Shown here piece after piece: positions 44,943-52,037 of a stretch of 64,000 bases of DNA; within the stretch, counting starts at the first letter, position 1, and every line of letters starts with the position of its first letter. The translations under genes were made by a program, and so were the position numbers. This DNA is from Magnetococcales bacterium. Its GTDB lineage: Bacteria; Pseudomonadota; Magnetococcia; Magnetococcales; JADFYX01. The notes beneath the pieces were generated by a model. It was not told the DNA's origin. It was given only the letters and a program-made list of their open reading frames with translations, and ran no database searches. The stretch covers positions 1 to 64,000 of the forward strand of contig JADFZU010000008.1 of NCBI GenBank assembly GCA_015232365.1, in the 5' to 3' direction.

Positions 44943-45230
44943 ATGACTAAAGCTGATATTGTTGATGTATTGTCCTCCAAACTGGAACATCCAAGAAAAG
45001 AGACCCAAGAGATTATCGAAACCATGTTTGAGATGATCAAATCCGAACTAGCAAAAGGTGAGAGCATTAAACTCCCTGGGTTTGGCAACTTTGTGGTTCG
45101 CAGCAAACGGTCACGGATTGGTCGCAATCCAAAAACCGGTGAAGAGATGGAGATTACCGCAAGACAGGTTTTAACTTTTAAACCTAGTACAATCCTGCGC
45201 AACCGGGTTCAGAACGGCAAAAAAAGCTAA
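44943..45230 (+). CDS. ihfA: Integration host factor subunit alpha
   Basis: A 95-residue HU/IHF-family DNA-bending protein. The sequence MTKADIVDVLSSKLEHPRKETQEIIETMFEMIKSELAKGESIKLPGFGNFVVRSKRSRIGRNPKTGEEMEITARQVLTFKPSTILRNRVQN follows IhfA, including the RNPKTGE DNA-intercalating loop and the FKPS segment. HU proteins usually have a shorter N-terminus and lack this C-terminal pattern, so IHF alpha is preferred. A terminator hairpin follows. In many genomes ihfA follows pheT; here it does not. Confidence 0.85.
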   Translation: MTKADIVDVLSSKLEHPRKETQEIIETMFEMIKSELAKGESIKLPGFGNFVVRSKRSRIGRNPKTGEEMEITARQVLTFKPSTILRNRVQNGKKS

Positions 45231-45300
45231 TAAATCCAGACCTATAAACCTAGATTATGCAGTTATCTAGATAGACATACCAAACAAAAAACATAAAACC

Positions 45301-45330
45301 AACAATCCACGCTACGGCGTGGATTGTTTT
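45301..45330. terminator. Bidirectional terminator between ihfA and yheU
   Basis: AACAATCCACGC and GCGTGGATTGTT form a perfect 12-bp stem with a TACG loop. T-rich sequence follows on the plus strand (TTTTGTCT). It lies between two convergent genes and could serve both. Confidence 0.88.
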
Positions 45331-45335
45331 GTCTA

Positions 45336-45542
45336 TTACTTTTTACGAAAGATGCCACAACTCTGGCTCTGAGAATCAAAACGGATCACCACCTCCCCGG
45401 CTCTAATCTGCTCCTTTACCTGAGCAACTTTCTCTTGCAAAGAGACCTCCACCAGCCCATAATCTGTCCCTTCTTGGCTGACAAACTCCTCAATAATCCC
45501 CTCTAAAGCTTGATGGCTCAACTGATCTGCCGGTATATCCAT
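45336..45542 (-). CDS. yheU: YheU-family (UPF0270) protein
   Basis: A 68-residue protein of unknown function matching E. coli YheU: DIPADQLSHQALEGIIEEFVSQEGTDYGLVEVSLQEKVAQVKEQIRAGEVVIRFD. The EGTDYG and EKVAQVK segments are the recognisable family core. It is convergent with ihfA across the shared terminator. Most known members are gammaproteobacterial, so its presence may reflect transfer or a wide distribution. Confidence 0.85.
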   Translation of the reverse strand: MDIPADQLSHQALEGIIEEFVSQEGTDYGLVEVSLQEKVAQVKEQIRAGEVVIRFDSQSQSCGIFRKK

Positions 45543-45749
45543 AATTTTTCAACCTGCTAAAAAAAGCTAAAATAAAAGACGATTTAATATTGCGTTAATC
45601 TACAGTTAACATCAAAAGCTCCAATCATCAACATAATCAACCTTGTTTTTACAATTACGATCCATTATCGTTACACAGTTTTATTATGCTAAATATCGCG
45701 GTTTGAGCTAGCTTAAGTCTATATATGTGTTTTTTGAGGTTGCTGTTCA

Positions 45750-46517
45750 ATGGACAAAACATCGATTGTGGGTAGTCCCAGCTCTGCCGTACCTGTAGAA
45801 GACAAGACGATTCCCATTTTTAATAATTTTAAAGTTTCCAACAATCTTGATATTCCTCACTACCTTGAGCAGACATATTGGTGGGCCTATATCCACCCGA
45901 CTGGAGTACGTTTTTTTGAGAGGCAGTGGCTGGTCAACCTTATTCTCTGGGGCAATTTTGCTAAACTCAGGGATAAAGCCATAGAAGAGATTGAAGTTGG
46001 CGATGATGGCAAGGTACTGCAAGTCGCCTGTGTATACGGTGACTTCACCCAGAAAGTCTCTGCTGTATTGCCAAAAAAAGCAACCTTAGATGTAGTTGAT
46101 GTCGCCCCGGTCCAACTCCACAATTTAGCAGCAAAACTACAAGGACAGGGAAATGTCAGCCTGTTTCACCAAGACTCTACCAATCTGACCTTTGAAGATA
46201 ACAGCTACGATAACGTCGTACTATTTTTTCTTCTCCATGAACAGCCAGCAGATGTCAGGCTGAAGACCATCAAAGAGGCCTTACGGGTTATACGTCCTGG
46301 TGGTAAGCTGATCTTTGTCGACTATCACCAGCCAGGTGCTGGCAACCCATTTCGATATATTATGACGCCAATACTGAAAATTTTGGAACCTTTCGCCATG
46401 GATATGTGGAAAAACGAGATTGTAGACTGGATTCCAGCTGATCTTCAGCTTGCAAAAGTTGAAAAAGAGACCTATTTCGGTGGTCTTTATCAGAAGGTTA
46501 TCATGATCAAGGAGTAG
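45750..46517 (+). CDS. rquA: Rhodoquinone biosynthesis methyltransferase-like protein RquA
   Basis: RquA converts ubiquinone to rhodoquinone, the low-potential quinone used for fumarate reduction. Diagnostic segments as I remember the family are IPHYLEQTYWWAYIHPTGVRFFERQWLVNLILWGNFAKLRD, LQVACVYGDFTQKVSAVLP (a modified SAM motif), DVVDVAPVQLHNL, VVLFFLLHEQPADVRLKTI and TYFGGLYQKVIMIKE. The YWWAY(I/V)HP and ILWGN motifs separate RquA from UbiG and UbiE. The start ATG at 45750 has GAGG upstream. Downstream, nine bases away, is a histone-deacetylase-family gene. ubiG lies 3 kb further along. Confidence 0.88.
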   Translation: MDKTSIVGSPSSAVPVEDKTIPIFNNFKVSNNLDIPHYLEQTYWWAYIHPTGVRFFERQWLVNLILWGNFAKLRDKAIEEIEVGDDGKVLQVACVYGDFTQKVSAVLPKKATLDVVDVAPVQLHNLAAKLQGQGNVSLFHQDSTNLTFEDNSYDNVVLFFLLHEQPADVRLKTIKEALRVIRPGGKLIFVDYHQPGAGNPFRYIMTPILKILEPFAMDMWKNEIVDWIPADLQLAKVEKETYFGGLYQKVIMIKE

Positions 46518-46526
46518 GAATCTTCC

Positions 46527-47477
46527 ATGTCCATTGTTCCAAGTGTTACCATTGGCGAAGAAATTGGTCGTTACGGATTTGGTGGCGGCCACCCATTCGG
46601 CCCACACCGTATGATGGATTTTTGGCAAGAGGCAAAAAAACAGGGTTTGGACTCACAAGTCAACATTTTAAACCCGGTTAAAGCGACTTCAGAAGAGATT
46701 GCTCGCTTTCACACCCCAGAATACATAGAGCTGGTTCAAAACAGGTCCATAACTGGAGAAGGCTACCTGGATGGAGGAGACACCCCTGCCGTTCCTGGTA
46801 TTTATGACTCGGCAGCTTATGTGGTTGGCTCTGCACTGGATGCCACCCATCGTATTATGTCCAAAAAGAGCAACCGGGTATTTATCCCTATTGCCGGGCT
46901 GCACCATGCCCGCCCCCACACTGCTGGTGGTTTCTGTGTATTCAACGATGCCGGGGTCGTCATAAATACCCTGAGAGAAGAGTATAATATCCAGCGTATT
47001 GCCTATATAGATATTGATGCACATCATGGTGATGGGGTTTTTTATGCGTTTGAGTCTGATCCCGACCTGATTTTTGTTGATACCCATCAAGATGGAAACA
47101 CCATCTATCCCGGCACTGGCCACGCTAACGAAACCGGCCTGGGAGCAGCCAAAGGGACAAAACTAAACATACCACTTCCTCCTGGAACCGATGATAGCAG
47201 CTATTTTCGCCTTCTACCAAAAATCACTGAATTTATCACCAACGCCGAACCAGAATTTATTATTATACAGTGTGGTGCTGACTCCATAGCTGGTGACCCT
47301 ATCACAGATATGCGCCTATCCCCCACCGTACACTACACGGTAACATCAAGAGTGATCCAGATAGCTGACCACTTGGGCCATGGCCGGGTTTTGGCAACTG
47401 GAGGTGGTGGTTACAACCCACACAATATTGGTGTTGGCTGGAGCAGTGTGGTAAAAGCTTTTATTGATTATCAGTAG
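46527..47477 (+). CDS. Histone deacetylase-family hydrolase (AcuC/acetylpolyamine amidohydrolase-like)
   Basis: A 316-residue zinc hydrolase of the class I/II HDAC fold. Active-site motifs are LHHARPHTAGGFCVFNDAGV, YIDIDAHHGDGVFYAF (zinc Asp and His), FVDTHQDGNTIYPGTG and IIIQCGADSIAGDPITDMRLS (second zinc Asp), plus GGGGYNPHNIGVGWS with the tail loop. Bacterial homologues deacetylate acetyl-CoA synthetase, polyamines or unknown substrates. It starts nine bases after rquA and is followed by cobA after 40 bp, suggesting a single transcription unit. Confidence 0.9.
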   Translation: MSIVPSVTIGEEIGRYGFGGGHPFGPHRMMDFWQEAKKQGLDSQVNILNPVKATSEEIARFHTPEYIELVQNRSITGEGYLDGGDTPAVPGIYDSAAYVVGSALDATHRIMSKKSNRVFIPIAGLHHARPHTAGGFCVFNDAGVVINTLREEYNIQRIAYIDIDAHHGDGVFYAFESDPDLIFVDTHQDGNTIYPGTGHANETGLGAAKGTKLNIPLPPGTDDSSYFRLLPKITEFITNAEPEFIIIQCGADSIAGDPITDMRLSPTVHYTVTSRVIQIADHLGHGRVLATGGGGYNPHNIGVGWSSVVKAFIDYQ

Positions 47478-47517
47478 ACTTTAAGCAAATACTGCGTAAA
47501 CAACTGAAACTATACAC

Positions 47518-48354
47518 TTGAATAATGGAATAGAACCTTTGGATAATAACCACTTTCCTCCTGGCATGGTTATACTGGTCGGAGCAGGCCCTGGTGACCC
47601 AGATCTTCTGACTATCGGTGCATTGAAGATAATAAAAGCTGCTGAAGTGGTTGTTTATGACGCTCTGGTCTCACAAGAAATTGTCGACATGATCCCAGCC
47701 AAGGCAGAGAAAATTCTCGCGGGCAAACGTGGCGGTGGTCACTCAGTAAAGCAGGAAGATATTACCAGCCTTCTGGTTAAATTTGGCAAAGAGAACCGTA
47801 GGGTAGTCCGGCTAAAGGGTGGAGATCCTTTTGTATTTGGTCGTGGCGGAGAAGAGGCTTGCCGCTTGGCTGAGGAGAATATTCCCTTTAAAGTCGTCCC
47901 TGGCTTAACCTCGGGAATTGCCGGCCCGGCCTATGCCGGTATTCCGGTCACCCACCGAGAGGTTAATGCCAATTTTGCCTTTATTACCGGGCACGAATCA
48001 CTAAGCAATACCTCTGACAAGAACCCTGACGACGAGCACCCATCACGCATTGACTGGGAGGGAGTTGCCAGAACTTTTCCAGTGATTGTTCTCTATATGG
48101 CGATGCGCAATGTTGACTCAGTAAGAAAAAGAATGTTGGCTGCAGGTCGCTCTACCGACACCCCTGTAGCTCTGATTCGCTGGGCGACAACCCCAAGACA
48201 GCAGACCCTGGTTACCACACTTGGCAAGGTAAGCAAAGATATCAAAGCGGTGGGCATGCGCCCCCCTGCCATAATGATTATCGGTAATGTGGTAAACTAC
48301 CGTGATATTCTCAAGTGGTTCCCCGATGAGACCCTAATACCGCCGGAAGAGTGA
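47518..48354 (+). CDS. cobA: Uroporphyrinogen-III C-methyltransferase
   Basis: SUMT methylates uroporphyrinogen III to precorrin-2, the entry to sirohaem and cobalamin. Motifs: MVILVGAGPGDPDLLTIGALKII, VVVYDALVSQEIV, VVRLKGGDPFVFGRGGEEA, VVPGLTSGIAGPAYAGIPVTHRE, VLYMAMRNV and PVALIRWATTPRQQTLV. It is a single-domain enzyme, not a CysG fusion. The track start is a TTG without a clear ribosome binding site; an internal Met before VILVG leaves little N-terminal sequence, so the start is uncertain. Confidence 0.94.
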   Translation: MNNGIEPLDNNHFPPGMVILVGAGPGDPDLLTIGALKIIKAAEVVVYDALVSQEIVDMIPAKAEKILAGKRGGGHSVKQEDITSLLVKFGKENRRVVRLKGGDPFVFGRGGEEACRLAEENIPFKVVPGLTSGIAGPAYAGIPVTHREVNANFAFITGHESLSNTSDKNPDDEHPSRIDWEGVARTFPVIVLYMAMRNVDSVRKRMLAAGRSTDTPVALIRWATTPRQQTLVTTLGKVSKDIKAVGMRPPAIMIIGNVVNYRDILKWFPDETLIPPEE

Positions 48355-48366
48355 TACCAGAATTTT

Positions 48367-49596
48367 CTAGGCCAGGCCTGTTGCCCTAATAAACTTTTTG
48401 GTACCGGCAGCTAAAGCACTTGCCAGAGCGTTTTGATGGGAGTCGTTACGCAGCAACCTCTCCTCACGCTTGTTGGTCAAAAAAGCCAGCTCTACCAAAA
48501 TAGAGGGCATATCAGGAGCCTTTAAAACTGCAAACCCAGCCTGTTTAACCTTTTTGAAATGGATATTCACCTGGGGAGTATCTTTCAACTCGCCCAACAG
48601 TTTTTTTCCATAGACCAAAGCCCGGTTTAGAGAGTCCCGCTGGGTAAGGTCCATCAAAATGCCCCGCACAGTAGGGTCGGCTACATGGCTTAGTTTTACT
48701 CCACCAATCAAGTCAGAGCTGTTCTCTCGCTGCTCCAACCGTCTGATAGCTTTGTCAGGAGATGGCTTACCACCCTCTGAGAGCATGTAGACAGATGTAC
48801 CTTTAGCAGATTGTAGCCTGAATGCGTTGGCGTGAAGACTGACAAAAAGATCAGCTTGATGATTCCTGGCTACCGATACCCGGTCACGTAGAGAGACAAA
48901 ATAGTCACCTTTACGGGTCAGTTCAGCTTTAAAACCATCCATACTATTTATTTTTCTGGCTAAACGTTTTGCAACCTGTAGGGCAACATCCTTCTCTTTT
49001 GTACCATTCAGCCCTACAGCACCGGGGTCAATTCCGCCGTGACCAGGATCTATAACAACAACAGCATCACGACTAGCGGTGCGGTCGTGGCTAACTGGCT
49101 GATCGCCTGGAGTTTTGGACTTTCCTTCGACACGAACCAGATCGACAACCAGTCTAGGCGGCTTTTCTCCGGAAGCTTTGAGAAAAAATGAGCGAGGCTT
49201 AATACCGGTTTTCAGTTCAAAAACTGTCCTTATTATGCCGGGACGGGGTATCCCTGACCGTACACGATTGACAATAGGGTCAGAAAAACCCATGGTAGCA
49301 GGATCAACACCGGCCACAGAGTCCATAAGGTCGACAACCAGACGGTTAGGATTGCGGAGTTGTAACAATTGATGCCGGGTGTTACGCTCTAAATCGAAGA
49401 CCAGACGGGTATGGTCGGGGGCAGTCCACATTCTGACATCGGTAATCCGGTTTAGGCGGGCTGCATGAGCAAAAGAAGGGGGCAGAACCATACTACCAAC
49501 TGACATGGCAGCGATCCCTTGCAACACCTGGCGACGCTGAAGCGGGCTTAATTTTGACTCTGTTTTCTTATCAAGTACCGATTTAAGATTGATCAT
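48367..49596 (-). CDS. amiC: N-acetylmuramoyl-L-alanine amidase with AMIN domain and Tat signal
   Basis: Septal peptidoglycan hydrolase of the AmiA/AmiC type. A twin-arginine signal is evident (SPLQRRQVLQGIAAMSVGSMVLPPSFAHAA), followed by an AMIN domain (residues about 50-150). The amidase_3 domain has zinc ligands in VIDPGHGGIDPGAVG, DLFVSLHANAF and PSILVELAFLTNKREERLL. I place the start at the ATG at 49594-49596 (MINLKSVLDKK), with AGGA upstream; the track adds nine residues. Tat export agrees with the tatABC genes at 35-36 kb. amiC is used as the closest name; amiA-type is also possible. Confidence 0.92.
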   Translation of the reverse strand: MINLKSVLDKKTESKLSPLQRRQVLQGIAAMSVGSMVLPPSFAHAARLNRITDVRMWTAPDHTRLVFDLERNTRHQLLQLRNPNRLVVDLMDSVAGVDPATMGFSDPIVNRVRSGIPRPGIIRTVFELKTGIKPRSFFLKASGEKPPRLVVDLVRVEGKSKTPGDQPVSHDRTASRDAVVVIDPGHGGIDPGAVGLNGTKEKDVALQVAKRLARKINSMDGFKAELTRKGDYFVSLRDRVSVARNHQADLFVSLHANAFRLQSAKGTSVYMLSEGGKPSPDKAIRRLEQRENSSDLIGGVKLSHVADPTVRGILMDLTQRDSLNRALVYGKKLLGELKDTPQVNIHFKKVKQAGFAVLKAPDMPSILVELAFLTNKREERLLRNDSHQNALASALAAGTKKFIRATGLA

Positions 49597-49654
49597 GGTA
49601 TCCTGTTTCGTTGTTAAGAGCATTAAAACACAATTTTTCTAAATGGAGACAACA

Positions 49655-50365
49655 ATGTCCACGGTGGACCAAGAAGAGATAACCAAGTTTGCCCAGATGG
49701 CTCACGAATGGTGGGAGCCTGAAGGCAAGTTCAAACCACTACACGAAATAAACCCAATCAGGATGGAGTACATTCAAACACATCTTGGTGGCTCACCATC
49801 AGCCGATCTCTCAGGTCTGAAACTGCTAGATATTGGTTGCGGTGGCGGCATTTTATCTGAAGCCCTGTCACAACAGGGAGCCAGTGTTGTTGCCATTGAC
49901 CGTTCCGATACCATCATCGGTACTGCTAAAGCCCACCAGATAATCAGCGGTTCAGACGTAGACTACAGAATGCAATCAGCAGGCCAACTTGGGAAAGAGC
50001 AGCCAGAAGGTTTTGATGCTGTAATGATAATGGAGGTATTAGAGCATGTACCAGACGTTCCTGGCTTTCTTGAAGAGTGCTCTCTTTTGGTTAAACCTGG
50101 GGGAAAACTCTTTTTTGCTACCCTGAACAAAACCTGGAAATCATGGCTTTATGCTATTGTAGGTGCAGAGTATATTTTAGGATGGCTGCCCCGTGGAACA
50201 CACGATTATAACAAATTTATCCGCCCATCTGATCTAAACCGTGACCTGCGAAATGCGGGTATCTCAATGCGTGATCTTGCAGGAATTAGTTACAATCCTG
50301 CAACTATGGAGTGGCGACAAAGCGACGACCCAAGCGTCAATTTCATGGGCTATGGAGAGAAGTAA
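49655..50365 (+). CDS. ubiG: Ubiquinone biosynthesis O-methyltransferase
   Basis: UbiG carries out both O-methylations of ubiquinone synthesis. Motifs: FAQMAHEWWEPEGKFKPLHEINPIRMEYI, LLDIGCGGGILSEALSQQGASVVAIDRS, VLEHVPDVPGFLEEC, FFATLNKTWKSWLYAIVGAEYILGWLPRGTHDYNKFIRP and VNFMGYGEK. I set the start at the ATG at 49655, which has GGAGAC upstream; the track starts four codons earlier. Its presence implies that the organism makes ubiquinone, the substrate for RquA. It is divergent from the amidase gene. Confidence 0.95.
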   Translation: MSTVDQEEITKFAQMAHEWWEPEGKFKPLHEINPIRMEYIQTHLGGSPSADLSGLKLLDIGCGGGILSEALSQQGASVVAIDRSDTIIGTAKAHQIISGSDVDYRMQSAGQLGKEQPEGFDAVMIMEVLEHVPDVPGFLEECSLLVKPGGKLFFATLNKTWKSWLYAIVGAEYILGWLPRGTHDYNKFIRPSDLNRDLRNAGISMRDLAGISYNPATMEWRQSDDPSVNFMGYGEK

Positions 50366-50560
50366 TAGTTTAAGAAACGTCAATAACCTGATATTTTATA
50401 AATCGCTGGCGTTATCCATTAATGATATGTTTAACAAAAGAATTTTTCTTGGCTTGCCTTAATTTTCGGCACAGGTAACTATGGAAAACTCCTCTTGCAA
50501 GCAAAGACTAATGGATACGACTGCCGATTTATGAAATATCAGGCAATAGAGTGAACCTGG

Positions 50561-50884
50561 TCAGTTTCCCGTTTTTGCGGCGAGATGGACCCGACGGAAA
50601 AGCTCGCCCTTTTTATTGATCATCAGAAGCTCACCACCACCAGATGCAAACTTAACCAGTACTGCTACACCTGATGATCCATGGGGTGATAATGAAACTG
50701 GCGTAGCTCCGGCAGGTAGAATAATCTGGGTATCAAGATTTTTATTCTCTAACTCAGAAGTACCACCAACTTCAGGAAGCTTGCTGTACACTTTTGCCAG
50801 TACTACCACAGAGCCAACAACCACCAGGATTCCACCAATAATCACAAAAATTTTAATTAACCGTAAGCCCATTTTAGACAACAC
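50561..50884 (-). CDS. Small single-pass membrane protein of unknown function
   Basis: A 107-residue protein with one N-terminal membrane helix (LIKIFVIIGGILVVVGSVVVLAKVY) and a short outer domain (TQIILPAGATPVSLSPHGSSGVAVLVKFASGGGELLMINKKGELFRRV). It resembles small DUF-type envelope proteins common in Alphaproteobacteria, but I cannot name the family with confidence. It is divergent from rluD with only about 20 bp between start codons, so the two promoters must overlap the coding sequences or the gap. Confidence 0.65.
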   Translation of the reverse strand: MLSKMGLRLIKIFVIIGGILVVVGSVVVLAKVYSKLPEVGGTSELENKNLDTQIILPAGATPVSLSPHGSSGVAVLVKFASGGGELLMINKKGELFRRVHLAAKTGN

Positions 50885-50903
50885 TCCCTGATTCTATAGA
50901 ATA

Positions 50904-51899
50904 ATGACTCTAACTTCCGACCACATCCAAGATATTATAACCATCCGTTTGACCAGCAGCCAGGAAGGTCAAAGGTTGGATAGAGCGTTGGCAGAAGCAG
51001 AGACACAGTTAAGTAGAGCCGCAATTCAAAGATTGATAAAGTCTGGACAGGTTTTAATAGATGGAAAACCGGTAACATCCAGCGACCAGAAAGCCAGCAG
51101 CGATGTTGAGTATACCCTACACATACCCTATCCCAAAGAGAGAGACGTAACACCAGAGCAACTCCCTCTCAATGTTCTCTTTGAAGACTCAGACCTGATT
51201 GTAATCAACAAAGCTCCAGGCATGGTGGTTCATCCAGGAGCTGGGGTCAATAGTGGAACTTTGGTAAACGCCCTGCTTTATCACTGTGGAGAGACTCTAT
51301 CTGGTATAGGAGGCCAGATTCGCCCAGGCATTGTCCACCGGCTAGACAAAGATACCAGCGGAGTTCTAGTCGTGGCTAAAAATGATGCTGCCCATCAGGG
51401 GTTGGCAAGCCAATTTGAACAGCGAACCGCCTCTCGCCAATATCTAGCCATAACCAAGGGGGTTCCCAAAAAGGCTCAGGGAGTTATAGATGCACCAATT
51501 GGCCGCCATCCAACCCAACGGACAAAAATGGCCGTCAATCTTAAGGGCCGCCGAGCTGTAACCAACTATGAAGTAATAACAACTGCCCCACCATTTGCAC
51601 TTATATCCTGCCGTTTAGAGACCGGCAGAACCCATCAAATCAGGGTCCACATGGCCCATTTAGGGCTGCCAATTTTTGGCGACCCTACCTATGGCAGGAG
51701 TTTTCAACCACCTAAGCAGTGGCCGCAAAGCTGCCGGGAGACCATTGAAAACTTTAAACGCCAAGCCCTCCATGCTGCCACCCTTGGCATTACCCACCCG
51801 ATAAGCGGCAGAGAGTTGAATTTTCAAACCGACCCTCCTGCCGACTTTCAAAATCTTTGGACCGCAATAAAAAAGGTCGCAAGCCTTAAAACCCACTGA
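50904..51899 (+). CDS. rluD: 23S rRNA pseudouridine synthase RluD-like
   Basis: RluD makes the three pseudouridines of helix 69 in 23S rRNA. The N-terminal S4 domain (RLDRALAEAETQLSRAAIQRLIKSGQVLIDGKPV) is followed by the catalytic motif HRLDKDTSGVLVVAKN with the active-site Asp, and by CRLETGRTHQIRVHMAHLGLPIFGDPTYG. Length 331 residues fits RluC/RluD. RluD is favoured over RluC by overall appearance, but the two cannot be separated firmly by eye. It is divergent from the small membrane protein gene. Confidence 0.9.
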   Translation: MTLTSDHIQDIITIRLTSSQEGQRLDRALAEAETQLSRAAIQRLIKSGQVLIDGKPVTSSDQKASSDVEYTLHIPYPKERDVTPEQLPLNVLFEDSDLIVINKAPGMVVHPGAGVNSGTLVNALLYHCGETLSGIGGQIRPGIVHRLDKDTSGVLVVAKNDAAHQGLASQFEQRTASRQYLAITKGVPKKAQGVIDAPIGRHPTQRTKMAVNLKGRRAVTNYEVITTAPPFALISCRLETGRTHQIRVHMAHLGLPIFGDPTYGRSFQPPKQWPQSCRETIENFKRQALHAATLGITHPISGRELNFQTDPPADFQNLWTAIKKVASLKTH

Positions 51900-52037
51900 T
51901 ATATTGACTAACAATGACTAAAACCAACTGATATATGTATTGCTAATACCAAAAAACCATGCCATTATTGTAGCCATAGGCATAAGTTTATATTTATGTT
52001 GAAAAAACTTTTTTTAGGGTAATACCAGCCAACTATC

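Noticed and set aside
51895-51941. Repeated ACTGATATAT sequences after rluD
   Set aside because: Short, AT-rich direct repeats about 37 bp apart with no symmetry or partner; likely chance.
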